Source: Chrysomallon squamiferum
Taxonomy: Eukaryota > Mollusca > Gastropoda > Neomphalida > Peltospiridae
Assembly: GCA_012295275.1 (NCBI GenBank)
Contig: CM022672.1
Coordinates: 12,449,904-12,513,903, forward strand
Reading direction: 5' to 3'
Length of the DNA: 64,000 nucleotides
Positions 13,945 through 27,107 of this stretch are shown here, piece after piece. Under the pieces are notes generated by a model. The model saw nothing but the letters and a program-made list of their open reading frames with translations. It ran no database searches and had not been told where the DNA came from. Made by a program: the position numbers and the translations under genes. How positions within the stretch are numbered: the stretch's first letter is position 1; each line of letters starts with the position of its first letter.

Positions 13945-14770
13945 ATTTGTCAGTTATCTGTAGTAAAATAACAGCCAGAAAGAAGACTGTGTTACTAGAA
14001 AAGAAATAAACATAAACAGACATCCTGCTGTTTACTAGCAGACAAAACTGTACAATTTTATTTAAATGCTTAACCTTTAAAAGAAGATATTTCACTGCCA
14101 TTTAAAATTATTTTTTTCTCCTTTTTTTTTATAAATCAAAATGGGTTTAGTGTTATGATATTATTAAAAACTATCCCAAAAACTCCATGAATTTTATTAA
14201 TATTTTACAGGCAGAGGCAACAATAATATTTATTGGATATTTCTGGTGGATTTGCCGAAAATCACCAGTTCCACACAGAGTAAAACTGGCTGCTGCTTGC
14301 TGCATGTGGATGAGTGTTATTCAGGTTTGTCAAAACATTATGTAACAAAAACTTTCTCCCAAAAACCCCAGTATTTGTTGATATTATATCATGTTAAGGG
14401 ACAGTCATTTTTTTCACATTTCCTGTCAAAAAGCAGGATCTAGTGACCAGAAGAATGCTGTCTTACTATTTTGACTCATTCTTTCTTTATTCCTTTTTGA
14501 GCTAAAAGATACATATGCAAGAGATGGTGACAAATTTAGTGTAAAGTAAAGAAATGAAATCAAGCTACAAAGAACATATTTAATTAGTAAATTAAGAATT
14601 TAAGAGAAGTAAATCAAAAATGTTTTTATTTTTAGGTTGGACTTGGAATTTCAACATTACTGATGTATGTCCCCACACATTTGGCTGCCACCCACCAGGG
14701 TGGCTCTCTTGTTCTTCTTGGGTTAGGCACTTGGCTGGTGCATGAATTGAAAAGGCTGCCAAAAGTCTAA
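9095..14770 (+). CDS. COX15: heme A synthase COX15
   Basis: Ten exons: 9095-9190, 10471-10563, 10867-11024, 12167-12289, 12535-12727, 13018-13176, 13535-13616, 13738-13892, 14211-14324, 14636-14770 (TAA 14768). They give 435 aa, somewhat longer than human COX15 (about 410). The first about 65 residues are Arg/Ser-rich without acids, as in a mitochondrial presequence. Hydrophobic segments follow, with the COX15/CtaA signatures [54 protein letters not shown] and LAATHQGG. The invariant histidines that should ligate heme are about H179, H250, H350/H352 and H411. Role: with ferredoxin and its reductase it oxidises heme O to heme A in the inner mitochondrial membrane for cytochrome c oxidase. The ATG at 9095 was chosen because GTG-ATT-ATA directly upstream is not a start. 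Confidence 0.96.
12882..13252. repeat. homopolymer runs in COX15 introns 5 and 6
   Basis: Poly(A) covers 12882-12907 in intron 5 and poly(T) 13223-13252 in intron 6; exon 6 (13018-13176) lies between them. Confidence 0.85.
13902..13944. repeat. (TA)n(TG)n microsatellite, COX15 intron 8
   Basis: A perfect TA run passes into a TG run just after the exon 8 donor. Confidence 0.9.
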
Positions 14771-15333
14771 ACTGTTTCAAATGTATGATAAACTACATAT
14801 TTTTTGCTTCTTTTTAAAAACTTTATTTGAGGATCTGAGATTCAAAAAAATATTTGAAAAGCTGGTCTCAGATATTTATAGCATCTACGCATTATACAGT
14901 GACTGTTTTCTAAAAAGTATTTTAAGATTTTGATACTTTGTCTGATATTTTATTGTGTGAACTTGAATGGATATGTTAAAGATATACTTAAACCATGAGA
15001 AACATTGTTTTCAGAACACATAATTGGCATTCAGCAGTTTTGACATATACACAAACCTCCGTACATGCACATGCATACACACATGCACACATAGTCACAC
15101 AATACACAATTCTAAGCATCTTGTGGCTGTAAGAATCATGCTTTTATTTAAGTGTTGCCTGTTAACTCTTTGTTAATAATTAGTGTTTTGTTTGTGTCTG
15201 AAACATAATCTGGTGCATTGCGATTACTGAATCAATTTAGTGTTTCTTATAAAACTAAACTTAATTATGATGTAAGGGAATGAACAATAATTCCCAAATG
15301 TAGATTATTCTTTAATTGTAAATCTTATTAAGT

Positions 15334-15339
15334 AATAAA
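15334..15339 (+). terminator. poly(A) signal of COX15
   Basis: AATAAA lies about 565 bp after the COX15 stop, at the end of an A+T-rich 3' UTR. Confidence 0.55.
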
Positions 15340-16472
15340 AGAATGAAACATTTACATATTAACAATTTCTTTTTTTCTTTTTTCTGTGAACATCAGTCAG
15401 AAATTATTACATGCTGTCTACAAACTAACCAGAATAAAAAAGTGTGTTGTTTATTATTTATTAATTAAAACTAGTATAATGATAATTGTCGTTATACCAG
15501 AGTTCACTCTACTGAATTGAAGAAATGTTATTATTATTTTTAATTTATTTTTGTTTATTTTATTATAGTTTTTAAAATTATTATTAATATTATTACTTTC
15601 TTTAAGATGTTTTTATATTTTATTATTATTATTTTATTTTTTTAACTAAATATATTTTACAAATGATTATTCTTCAATGAAATGTGAAGACCAAGTAATT
15701 TTAATAATGTAAGTCATTGTAGGCTAAGTAATGATGAATTTTGAAAATATTTGTTATAATAATAAACGCTGACTTGCTTGCAAGCACTATGTAATTTCTA
15801 GAAAATCTTAGTTGGTTAATTGATCTTAATGGTTATCTTAAACAATTTTGGCGAAAATATATTTACTTAAGTTGTTGATTTCCTTGCATTTTTTATGCTT
15901 GTTTCATTCGTACTACTGGCGGCTTTATGATAAATGTCAAAAGATTACCAAACTTTAGTTTTTCCCATAATGGAAATATCCGTATCAAATTAAGTTTCCA
16001 ATGACACCAATTTCATCGAAATCGCCCCACTTGTTACCAAGATACCGAGGTCTAAAACGAAGCAAAAAAACCCATCAAAAACGTTGAGGTCTCATGCATC
16101 CAAAACTACTGCCATCACTGAACTAATATTTGAGTGATTTGACCCAAAACCATTAAAAGTTACTGGTATTTTGTTTTGCTGCCACGAACCCATTATCAAT
16201 GCATCCAGCGACACACTAATAAAATGCAATCAGCTGATCTCTGCAGTCGTGAAGTTTGTGTAAATCATCAAGCACACTTGTTTTCATTTTGTGTCATATT
16301 TTTTGTAAGTACTTATTTTCGAAAACGTAAGAGAAAATCAATTTGACATCAAGCTGGTACCTTTGATACTATCAGAGTATTGCAATTAGCACAGTTGAAA
16401 GTTTGATGACATGAGGAAAAAGTCGTCATCGTCTTGGTGAGGGACCGTTCAAAAATTATTACGTATTTAAAA

Positions 16473-16516
<44 letters not shown>

Positions 16517-17183
16517 TTTTTTTTTCTAACATAAAGACGTGTCATTAAAATTTGCATCTATTCCAATAGATATATGAACTAAAAATGCTACCTAGCTCTA
16601 TACACAAAACCCCCACCTTGTATCCTTTCCTTACGTATTGTTTAATATGAGGTTTGTTGCTTAAGATTACCTATAATCTTATCTAAAATGTTTATGTGTT
16701 TTTTTTTTAATTGTTATATATATGCTTTTTTTTCAACATTTTTGAAAGGGAAGTGACATCATTAGAAGCCTCTGGTCATTATTATAGAGCTTTAAATGTC
16801 ACATTTTATGACACCACATTTTCTTCCTGGATTATTTTCATATTTCTTTATGTAAAAAATTAATATGTACACCATATTTATTTCAAACCAAATGCAAAAG
16901 TTTAAAATAATATAATCATGTACAGTGGCGGACCTACATTTTTGGACTTGAAGGGCTGGGTAACTATTTTTATCTTCTTCTATGGCATGTTGTATGACAG
17001 GTTTTAAGAATTTAGACACATTTCCATTTTGATTAGAATGTTGAAGAAATGTGGACTAAAGTCGCTTCTGTGATTATTCTGGCATTAGGGGCACTGAAGC
17101 TTAAGCTTCATTAATTTCATAATAGATTCTCTCCTGATCATATGAAGTGTTTAACTGAAAGAGTCTTGGTCATGGGATATCAT

Positions 17184-17226
<43 letters not shown>

Positions 17227-17369
17227 TTGTTCGGATTTCTCCCGCCGTGACATATGATAGATGTCTATACTATGATATTACTTTAATCTTTCCTTTCTTT
17301 TATACTTTATAATTTTACATTTACAAAGTATCTTAACTGTAATTTTTTGCTCTCCTTGCTTTTAAACAA

Positions 17370-17408
<39 letters not shown>

Positions 17409-17787
17409 TTATTTTTTTTTTTTATCAGTGTAAATGTAAGATAAAATTACAGTGTGTATATATTAAAGATATTTAATGTGCTTTCATTTCCTGTAATTTG
17501 ATATATCATGCTGTGGGATTTTCCCATTAAATTAGACCATTTAATTTAAAAAAAAAAAAACCCAGAAATTCTGAACGTAAAATATTAACCAAAAACTATT
17601 TAAAATATATTCATAAGATTGTAATTAGTTTACGAAACATGATTTAAATGAAGTTTGGGTGTGCATTTAATAAACTTAGAACAGTTTAAAAAATATGAGC
17701 GCTGCTATTTTTATGTAATCGCTATATAATCGAACAAGGCGGGGCGATTTGGTCTAAATTGCTTCAGAATAAAAAAAAAAAAAAAAA

Positions 17788-17833
<46 letters not shown>

Positions 17834-20268
17834 TCAAAAAAATAAATAAATAAATGAACAAATAATAATAATAATAATAAAGCTGTATGTTTGCCATGTG
17901 TCCGATATGTCACGACTCTAATCGCTGGTAAAGGGGCAAAAATGAACGTTTCGTATGTTTTGTAACTTTATTATTTTGTCTTACTTCGTTGTGAGCGATC
18001 ATAAAATAATTAAATAATTAATGAACGCCAACATTTGCTGCCAAATAAGTATGTGCTTATGTACATTTTACATAAGAATTTGTAATACAAGTAATTTTGT
18101 TCTTAATTGTCTTCTGGGTATAAATAATTGCGACACTATAATGCATTACCAGAAGATAACTGCAACTCTATAATGCATTATCAGAAGATTATTATTAGTA
18201 TCAGTTGATCACGAAAGGGGATTCACCTAAAAGTTAAATGACTGCAGCTATTGGTTCATCAAAACTGTCAGCAACGCTTTAGTATTGTGTAATATTCAAT
18301 GGATTGCTAAACACAATGTACAAAAAATACTGACATCATCAATAAAAAACGGATGTGTATGTGTGAAAAATTATCAGCAATGTGTTCTTTATATACATTC
18401 AAAGAGGTAAGATAAGCTGCTGCTTTGATAAACCAGTAGTGGCGAACTGGATGAAACTAAACATACAGAGGATTCGGTTTTTTCGAGCTGGGTGTTGTCA
18501 TCACTGAGATGCAACTTACCACCACAGTATTCTGAGTTTAATGTTCACCTAAAAAGTTATCGATGTATATGAAATAAGAAATTATCTATGATTGTACATT
18601 CATACTAACAGAACATTCGTACATACACATATGCATGTACATTAAACAGCTGAAAAGAAACCCACAAAATATCACTCTAAAACTACTCGTACAACATATT
18701 AATTATTTTTAATTTATTTCAGTCATTATTATTATTATTATTATATAATAACATTATGATTATCATTGTTGTTTTTGGTATATCTTATTAGAGTTGTGTA
18801 TTATTAATATCACTTTAATTAGTTACTGTGTGTGTACTTTTACAGTTTGGAGCATCAAAAATATGTTTTTGCAGAGACTTAAACAACCACAATTTTTTTT
18901 TTCGGAAACGCGCATCGATTTTGGGTTTTTTTCAGGATTTTGCCTATACATGTATATAAGACTTCATAGACATAGGGAAATCCCCAAAGTTTTCCGAAAG
19001 AAAACGATTAGTTTATTAATAGCCCCGCCTGGTTAAGAGATAAACTGAGTAAACTGCTTTTCTTTTTTTTTTTTGTTCGCTTCCTCATTTTCTAATCGCT
19101 TTTCGTTTCTAAATGATATGTGTTTTCTAGAAAGGAAATTGTAAGTACGCTTTATATTAGTCCAGATGATTATTATCGAAATAAACCAGAATTTTTTGGA
19201 TGTAAAATAATCATAGTAACACATGTAAGTTTTTACTGTGAAGATCAAAAAGTAAAGGCAAATGTAATTAGAAGTACGTTAGATGTATACTCTAAGACGT
19301 GCATTTAGTCTAAGTTACTTTTAATAAAACTAAATTTATATCTATTTACATGAACGTAGTACAGGTAGCATATATGAATAAATAAAAATACTCCCAACTG
19401 TGAAACAAATAAAATAATAATAACATATAAAATAAAATAAAGAAAGAAAAAAGTAAAGAAAAAGAGAAAAAGCAATGTCTCCTTTTATTTTATATTAACG
19501 AATGCAGTCTTATGTTTGTCCGTAACAGAGAGTGAGAGTAATATCAGTATTCAAACTCACTGACATTAATTTTATCTTCTCATATACCCTGAAATAGCCT
19601 GTCTGTTATAGTTTATTGTAATAAACCATTTTATTGTTGTTTTTCAAACGTCACTTTAAGCTGAAATATAATCGGTTTGAACTTATCAGAGGTAGTCGCT
19701 ATATTATTAAATGTATTTATATTATTATTATTCTCTAAATTTTTTACTCAAAGGACAATGGAAAATAACTGAATGTAAACAGATTTCATAAAACTCAGAC
19801 TTTTATCTTGCACTGTGGTAAAAACCGATTATCTTAGAGGTCGAACTCGTAAAAACAATTAATTAAAAAACACCTTTTCAACCACATTATAATTTTATGT
19901 TTAATCAGTAATAGTTAATCTCATATTATACGAAATAAAGAAAACATTTACAATAAAGCAACAAAAAAAAAAAAAAAAAAAAAAAAAAGAAATCAACATT
20001 TTCTTTCCAACCCCAAAATATTATGTGTTTACCGCCCTTTCTCGATTTCCATCAAAGTATTCGTTGAGTTTTTATATATGCATATACTCTTGTATTTTAT
20101 TATGTATTTTCTTCATCAATGATAACATTACTTAAATGAATAGGAAATATAATACGTCAATGTATTAATGATGCAATTGCTGCCTCTGACAAAGTTACAT
20201 AAATGTACGATCAGTCAGAATACACCGAAGAGTCGTCAACACATTAGGTGACCATGAAAACATGGTAT

Positions 20269-20302
<34 letters not shown>

Positions 20303-20643
20303 GAGAGAGAGAAGCTAAGGTTGTTAATGACAACCAGGCGAGGCCAGGTAAGGGATACATTATACAGTGTCTCAGAAAAGAGGGAGTAATTTCTGTGGAG
20401 TGTATTTGTAAGATGCAATTAGCATCGGAACGATAACTAACTCTTTCTTTCATATATCTAAAACACATTTTTAGTTTTGTTTTAGATTTTTTTTGCATGC
20501 GTAATAAGGAGGCTGCTACCTGTTGTTGTACAAAAATGTCAATGATTTGGAATTATCCTACAAAGTACATACACACACACAAAACACACTATTATAATAA
20601 TAATAGAAATAAATACATAACATTAATAAACTTTCTTCTTCTA

Positions 20644-20700
<57 letters not shown>

Positions 20701-20723
20701 TAGAGCCATCAGTTTAAAACAGA
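15340..20723. other. intergenic stretch, no supported gene, microsatellite-rich
   Basis: I found no exon chain with recognisable protein similarity on either strand. The segment holds (TA)n at 16475-16512, (ATTT)n at 17182-17229, (ATT)n at 17371-17408, A-rich plus (AAT)n at about 17770-17880, poly(A) at 19963-19988, poly(A)-(GA)n at 20274-20312 and (TTA)n at 20645-20701. Two similar copies of a roughly 30-bp unit containing TATAATGCATTA lie at 18131-18159 and 18164-18190. Small reading frames near 18.8-19.3 kb have no similarity that I can see. The PARP promoter should lie at the right end. Confidence 0.6.
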
Positions 20724-23008
20724 ATGCCGGTAGAGTTGAAAATTCAGCTGATTGCTGGAGACATCACAAAACAAATAGTAAGTCGATCATCGGAACACTA
20801 ATACTAAACTGCTTCGTCCTTTTACATACTAATTTATATACCGTAATTATAACATCGGTTCTACAAACTTTTTAAGATAATAAATAGCCTAGCAAAGAAA
20901 TAGTAAAGAACTGGACAGTACTTTGTTTTATTTCTTTTTGTGTGTTTGTGTCTGATTATACATGTTTGTGTGTATGTGTGTGTGTGTGTGTATTAACTTT
21001 ACAGATTTGGTGCTGAATATAATGATTATTTAAGCGTCATACTTTATTATTAGCACAGTTTGATCTATTTAATAATAATAAAATAATAAAATTCACCCAA
21101 AATCAACAAACAATATCAACAATAAAATAAAAATAAGTAGAGGATAAAACAATCACTTGAAAATATAACTACATTATTTAAGTCATTGTTCTTTACGAGT
21201 TTGATACATTCTGATGCATATTGCAGGCCGGCGCAATAGTAAACAGCACAAACAAGCAGTTAGATCTTTCCAAAGCTATAGCTGATGCTGGTGGGGTCAA
21301 GTTACAAGATGCAATAGTTCAGTATAAAAAGAAACACCCCGAAGACATGACAAGAAACATTGCAGTGACAGACGCTGGAGATCTTCCGTGCTCAAAAGTG
21401 TTACACATCTCTCTACCACGGTGGTCTGATGCAATGTCTGAAAATAATGAAACGGTCAGTATAATAACTTTAAAACATACTCAGACAAACAAAAGCATAC
21501 ACACTTACAAATCTATAAATAAACAAGCACGGACGTATGTACATACATTATTCATTCATTCATTCAGGGTGAATATTAAAAAAAAAAAAGTAGAAGAAGA
21601 AAAAAAGAAAGAAAGCAGCATAATAATCTATGGAAACATCATAAAGGTAATAAAATTTCGTAATGCTGATTAATCCCTTACTTTAATGTTTTGACATTCC
21701 TTAATTTTTAATGATGTCATATAGTCGAATATTATTATATATAATGCGTTGGTTTTTCTATTTGTTACAGACACTGAGCGAGTTTATTGAAATGTGTCTC
21801 ATAGCTGCAAACAATCTAGGATTACAAAGCATTGCCTTTCCATTGCTAGGTGGCGGAGATCTTGGCTATCCATTAAAAGTTGTAGCTAGGGCATTCGTAG
21901 ACACGTTGTGGATTTTCAAGACCATTCAGGAAGAATCATGCCTTCACTTAGTAAAAATACTAGTCGATATCTGCGACAAAGAATTCAGACAGGTATGCCG
22001 ATAATAAAAAGTAAGGTTGTAAAACAAATACTGAAAGTGTACAAGATATCTGGTTAAAAAAAAAGAAAAGAAATTATATCATAATTTATTTTTAAGCATC
22101 ACCACAATTTATGTATATTATGCATCTACATGTACAAGATGCTATTCTCATAAACTTTTATAAGTAACTCATGCATTTATGGTCTTATCGTTTGATTTTA
22201 CACGCAGAAAAGTACATAAAAACTACACAATAACTAAAACAATGGCAACATGAAGAAGGAGAAGAAACATTTCACTAATAATAAAAATATGTGTATTTAG
22301 GCATATATATGTATCAGACTATCAAAATATTGACACACACACATGTACTCACTTAAAAGTTCATATATTTTTATTTAAAATAAAAGCCTGTTTTATGTTT
22401 TATTTCAGCATTTTGCAATTGAGATGGCAAAACACGATAAGTCAGAAGTCTACACAAATGGTATTTATTTATTTATTTATTTATTATTTTTTGTTTTGTT
22501 TTTAGCTACTTCATGAGTGTAAGATTAAGCATCCTGTACGTGCTATATACATACATCTTTTTGTCTCAGCAATTTCAGATTTTGAGATTTGGTATGTAAA
22601 TTATTTTGAGAGAGAAAGAGAGAGAGAGCATTACAAGCACTCAGAATGTATATAATATATGTATGTATGTATGTACATATTCTCACTTAAAATCTTGCAC
22701 ATTTGAGCTAAATACAAAATATTACAATATTTTAAAAATGAACATTATTAGTTTGTCCATGTTATTTACAATAATGTGTGTATATCTTTTCCTTTTTTTC
22801 TTAATGTATTATTATCTTATTTTTTTACTTTATTTTATTTTATTTACTGATTTATATATTTATTTATTTGATTGTTTATTTCTCTCCCTTTCTTCAGATA
22901 ACCAAATAGAAGCTGTTCTTGTTAGTGGAAATTTAGAAAGACAGTCAGTAAGTCAGATATGTTTTGATTTGGTGAATTAATTAGCCTACAATTATTAAAA
23001 AAAAAAAA

Positions 23009-23043
<35 letters not shown>

Positions 23044-26000
23044 AATAAAATATAAATGAATAAATAAATAGATAAATAAATAAGTAAATAAATTAATAAA
23101 TAAATAATTAAATAGAAAATATATAAATGAATAAATAACAATAATAACATTTATGAAAATTTAACAACACAGCAGCAGATTTTTTTAACGCTTATTAAGT
23201 TAAATATAATAAGTTTGTGTGTGTGTGTGTGTGTGCTTACTTACATACATACATACACGCATACATTTTTAGGTTCATGCATTGGTTATTCCATGTTCAG
23301 CTGAAATGGAGCCGACGTGCTCGGTGGCCAAAGCTGTACAAAAAGCAGCAGGCGACATCGTTAGTACTGAACTGAGAACGAACTTCCATCCACCATTAAA
23401 AAATTGGGATTTTGCTGTTACAACGGGTGGAAACCTGGAGGCCAGATACATTTACCACGTCAATATTCCACGGTACTCCGAAGACATATTGATGGAGGTA
23501 ACACATTTTTATCCCATTGCAAAGTAAATCATAAACAAAACTAAAACTTCCAAGCCATAATTTTGAAGTCCTAAACTACTGCAAGTTGTAGATGCCCTTT
23601 TTGATAGGTTATATCACAGAATAAGTCTGTGTAACAACAGAACATGGCAAGAATTAATGTTAATAAAATAATTACTTAAATACAATTTATAATAACAGTG
23701 TAAGAAATAAAAATGTATAATATTAAAAGTCTCAGGCACACGCTTGAATTTGTAATTAATTAATTTTTTAATTTTATTTTATTTAGGATTTTATTCAGAT
23801 GATAGACAGATGTATGACAGATGCTGTCATAATGAACTGCAAATCAATCGCTTTCACTTTGCCTGTTACTAAAGATTTGAAATATCCTTCAAAATTAACT
23901 GCCAGCTGCTTTAAACGAGGGTACTGTACTTTCCAAAGATCCCACAACAGTTTAGACTTTTTTGAAATGAGAGTTGTGGTAAAGGAGAAAGATGTAGCGA
24001 CTTATGAAGTAAGAATAACTATTTTACACGCGTTTCAATACATAATTTTATTTACACTGAATAAACATGATGTTTAAAACAAATTTAAAAAAATAGAAGT
24101 TATAAAATCAGTCCTCTTTCACATCACTAATGTCATTATTAACTGGAGACCGTTATAAAACGAATGAGAAAATATTACAACTTTTTAAAAATAATCAGAC
24201 AAAAATTTCCATTATATTTATAGGCATTCCGACAAGCTGAGTTTGAAACTCATTCTATAGGTATGTCATTTAATATATATTTTACCAATGCCTTCCGTAC
24301 CAGCAGTAGTGACGGTAATGTTAATAGTAGTAACAGTGTAGCAGAAGTAATATTAGTAGTACTGGTAACGATAATAATAGTAGTAGCAGTTGTACAGAAG
24401 AAGTAGAAATAGGAGTAGCGGGGGTAGTAACACAGTGGTACCTTGAATTACGAGTTTGACCGAGATCGAATGTCAGTTTGCTCGTATATCAGATAAATTT
24501 TCCGAACTGAAATTAATTGAAATACCATTAATCCGTTCCAGCCCTCATAAAAAAAAAAAAAATATATATATATTTTTTTTTTTTGTAATGTGTTTTTAAA
24601 TAAGAAAAATGTACTTATAAATGACAAATATTGTATAAAAACAAAATCAAAGAGAATATAAAGAAATACATTGGTTTTGTAAAGTGTATTTATGTTGGAG
24701 ATCAGACAACTTATTGTAACGCCTTTGGTTGGAGTTACAGCCTTTATCGACTCCTTCAGCTTCAGTACGGTACATATCGTAGAAGTACTTCGCTGGTACT
24801 GCCTAGCCAAGTCGACTACATGCACGTTTCACTCATGTTTTTCTATGAATTCAAGCTTTAATTCAATGGACATCATCCGCTTTTTCTTCTCAGCACTGTC
24901 CTCTGCACTCATTTCCTTAGGATCCATGGTCAGAAAAAATAAATTTGGCAAAATAATGCACAATACGCGAACACAACACAACAGAGATGCTTCCGCGGTG
25001 AGGTAACCAGGTGAAGTAAGTGAGTGAGACGTGGGATGCTGGCCGGATGTTATGTTGTTCGTTGCGCCAAGTAGCGGCGGCGTATCTGAAGATCTCTCGT
25101 AACTCGGATTCTGGCTCGCAGCTCGAAGCAAAATATTGCTCGGGTGACTGCTCGTAACTTGAAAAAACTCGTTAAGTTGGGGCACTCGTAAGTCGAGGTA
25201 CCACTAGTAATAATCTAGAAATACTAGTAGTTGTAGTAGCAACAGCAATAATAGTGGAAATAGTGATAGCAGAAATATTACTTTAGAAGAAAGCGTGAAA
25301 GTAGTACCAGTAGTATAATTGTAGTTGTAATAGTAGTAGTAATAGTAGTAGTAGTAGTAGAAGTAGCAATAGTAATATCAGAATAGTAGAAGTAATAATA
25401 GGAGAAGTATCAGTTTTTTTATAAATAGTAAAAGTATCAACAATAGTAGTAGCTGCGATGGTAATAACAGTGGAAGTAGTAGCAGTAGTACAGTAGGAAT
25501 AGAAATTCAGTATAGTAACAGCAAAAGGTGATGGAGATAGTAATGGTATAATAAAAATAGAAGTAGCAGTAAATGTATGTTTACATATTTTTCACTGACT
25601 ATGAATCTTTCTTCTGAAATTAATGTTCATTCAGTATGATCCATTTGTACATATAGCCTAAAATAGGAACGTTTCTAGAATGGTACACATCGATTATACG
25701 GTAGCAAGATGAACTTTCATAATTTATGATAACATAATTTTGGTCTCTAGATTTCAGTAGAGTTCCCAAAACATGGTGTCCAATGACCAGGGAAGTAGAC
25801 GTTCTTACTTGCACGCTGTCTTCAAACTGTGCTGAATACAAAGAAGTTGCTGAATTACTGAAAGCAACAGCTTCAGTAAACTACGAGATAAAGAAGGTTA
25901 TAATTTTATAACAAATGCAATACAGATTTTACAGGTTGAAGATCCTCTATCCGAAATTGTTTTCAAGTAGCCGAAATGTCAAATTTCAAAGAGGCCATAT

Positions 26001-26047
26001 TTCCCAAAGTATTGGTCCAAAGAAAGTAAAAATTTCTATTTAAGAGT

Positions 26048-26078
<31 letters not shown>

Positions 26079-26526
26079 CAGTTATAAATAAATACATTTT
26101 ATTTTTAAATCGATGACTTATTGCCAACCGTATATTTCTCGTAGATTGAACGAATACAGAACCAAGCGCTTTATCTACAGTACGATGTAAAACGATGGCA
26201 GCTTCATCAGAGAAATAATTGTCAGCCTATGAGCAGTATTGAAAAGAGACTATGGCATGGAACAACTGAAAGTGCAGTGATGAGTATCAACTATCACGGT
26301 TTCAACAGAAGTTATTGCGGAAGAAACGGTATTAAATCATTAAATATTGTTTAGTTTGAAGGTAAAATAAAAAAAAAAAAAAAAAAATTCATTACAAAAA
26401 AAAAAAAAAAATAAATAAAAGATAGTAGCAGTAATAATAGTAGTAATATTAATAATAATCAAAATTAAACTTGATAAATGAATGGAAGAAAATGAAATGT
26501 TAATATTCAGGACGGAACAAAACAAA

Positions 26527-26572
<46 letters not shown>

Positions 26573-27107
26573 ACAGTTTATTGAAAGAAATACAAAAATC
26601 TTTCTTTTTTTTATCTCACTGCGGCCTCTACCATACTAAAATAAAAAACCATGATGCCTGCCTAAGGAAAGGTGTATATTAAGAAAATCTCTCGCTACTA
26701 ATCTAAAAGGCGAAAGATATTGATCGATGCCATATAACGAGTAAGCCATTAGATCAAATATTACCTACCTCTTCACTTTTATCTTTGAGTTTTTATTTTA
26801 TTTTATTTTTCTCTTTGCAGAATTAAGATTTGGAGAAGGCGTATACTTTTCACAACAATCAAAATTTGCTTTGGATTCCACCTATTCGGTCAGAGGACCG
26901 ACAGGACTCAAATACGTGTATCTTGCTAATGTTCTGGTAGGAAGATTCACTGTTGGCGACAAGTCAATGAAAGTACCTCCACCCATTGAACCCGACAAAC
27001 CACACATCCGCTACGACTCTACAACGAACAGTGTCGATAATCCTAGTTTATTTGTGATATACAACGACATTCAAGCTTATCCGCAATATTTACTGACTCT
27101 GAAGTAG
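20724..27107 (+). CDS. PARP14/15-like mono-ADP-ribosyltransferase with two macrodomains
   Basis: Eleven exons: 20724-20777, 21227-21454, 21771-21992, 22409-22460, 22898-22947, 23273-23497, 23787-24008, 24224-24260, 25751-25896, 26145-26328, 26821-27107, giving 568 aa. Macrodomain 1 spans about residues 1-168 (IAGDITKQ, AIVNSTNKQ, FPLLGGGDLGYP). A second, diverged macrodomain spans about 187-355. The PARP catalytic domain spans about 370-568, with RLWHGT (H450), GEGVYFS (Y482) and LFVIYND (L550). The H-Y-L triad, lacking the Glu of poly-ADP-ribosylating enzymes, fits mono-ADP-ribosyl transfer from NAD+ as in PARP14/15. It is much shorter than vertebrate PARP14 and has no RRM, KH or WWE domain here. 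An in-frame TAA just upstream supports the ATG at 20724, although further 5' exons cannot be excluded. Intron 8 carries a transposon remnant. Confidence 0.9.
22997..23235. repeat. (AAAT)n and (GT)n arrays in PARP intron 5
   Basis: Degenerate AAAT tetranucleotides run from about 22997 to 23132 and (GT)n from about 23215 to 23235, shortly before the exon 6 acceptor. A smaller (ATTT)n lies at 22462-22489 in intron 4. Confidence 0.85.
24296..25585. repeat. degenerate GTA/ATA trinucleotide minisatellite, interrupted
   Basis: Long, imperfect (AGT/GTA/ATA)-type trinucleotide sequence covers about 24296-24432 and resumes at 25206-25585. The two halves have the same character and are separated exactly by the Tigger-like element, so they were one array before insertion. 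It lies inside PARP intron 8. Confidence 0.75.
24433..25205 (-). mobile_element. Tigger-like (pogo/Tc1-mariner) DNA transposon remnant, copy 1
   Basis: Both ends carry matching inverted repeats: CAGTGGTACCTTGAATTACG at the left, and the reverse complement AGTGGTACCTCGACTTACGA at the right. On the minus strand a broken frame reads MDPKEMSAEDSAEKKKRMM, then LDL-type HTH sequence (RQYQRSTSTICTVLK). This resembles the N-terminal CENP-B/psq helix-turn-helix of Tigger transposases. The frame is split by a stop, and the DDE catalytic region is absent. It is a short non-autonomous or decayed copy in PARP intron 8. Confidence 0.8.
26048..26571. repeat. (CA)n, poly(A) and (TG)n tracts in PARP introns 9 and 10
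   Basis: (CA)n is at 26048-26070, A-rich runs at about 26368-26411 and (TG)n at 26528-26571. They flank exon 10. Confidence 0.85.

Noticed and set aside
18794-19308. Two 60-80 aa frames between COX15 and PARP
   Set aside because: No recognisable motifs and no consistent splice chain.
24448-25185. Minus-strand frames as a host gene with HTH domain
   Set aside because: They lie between transposon inverted repeats, are broken by a stop and lack the catalytic region; called as a Tigger-like remnant.
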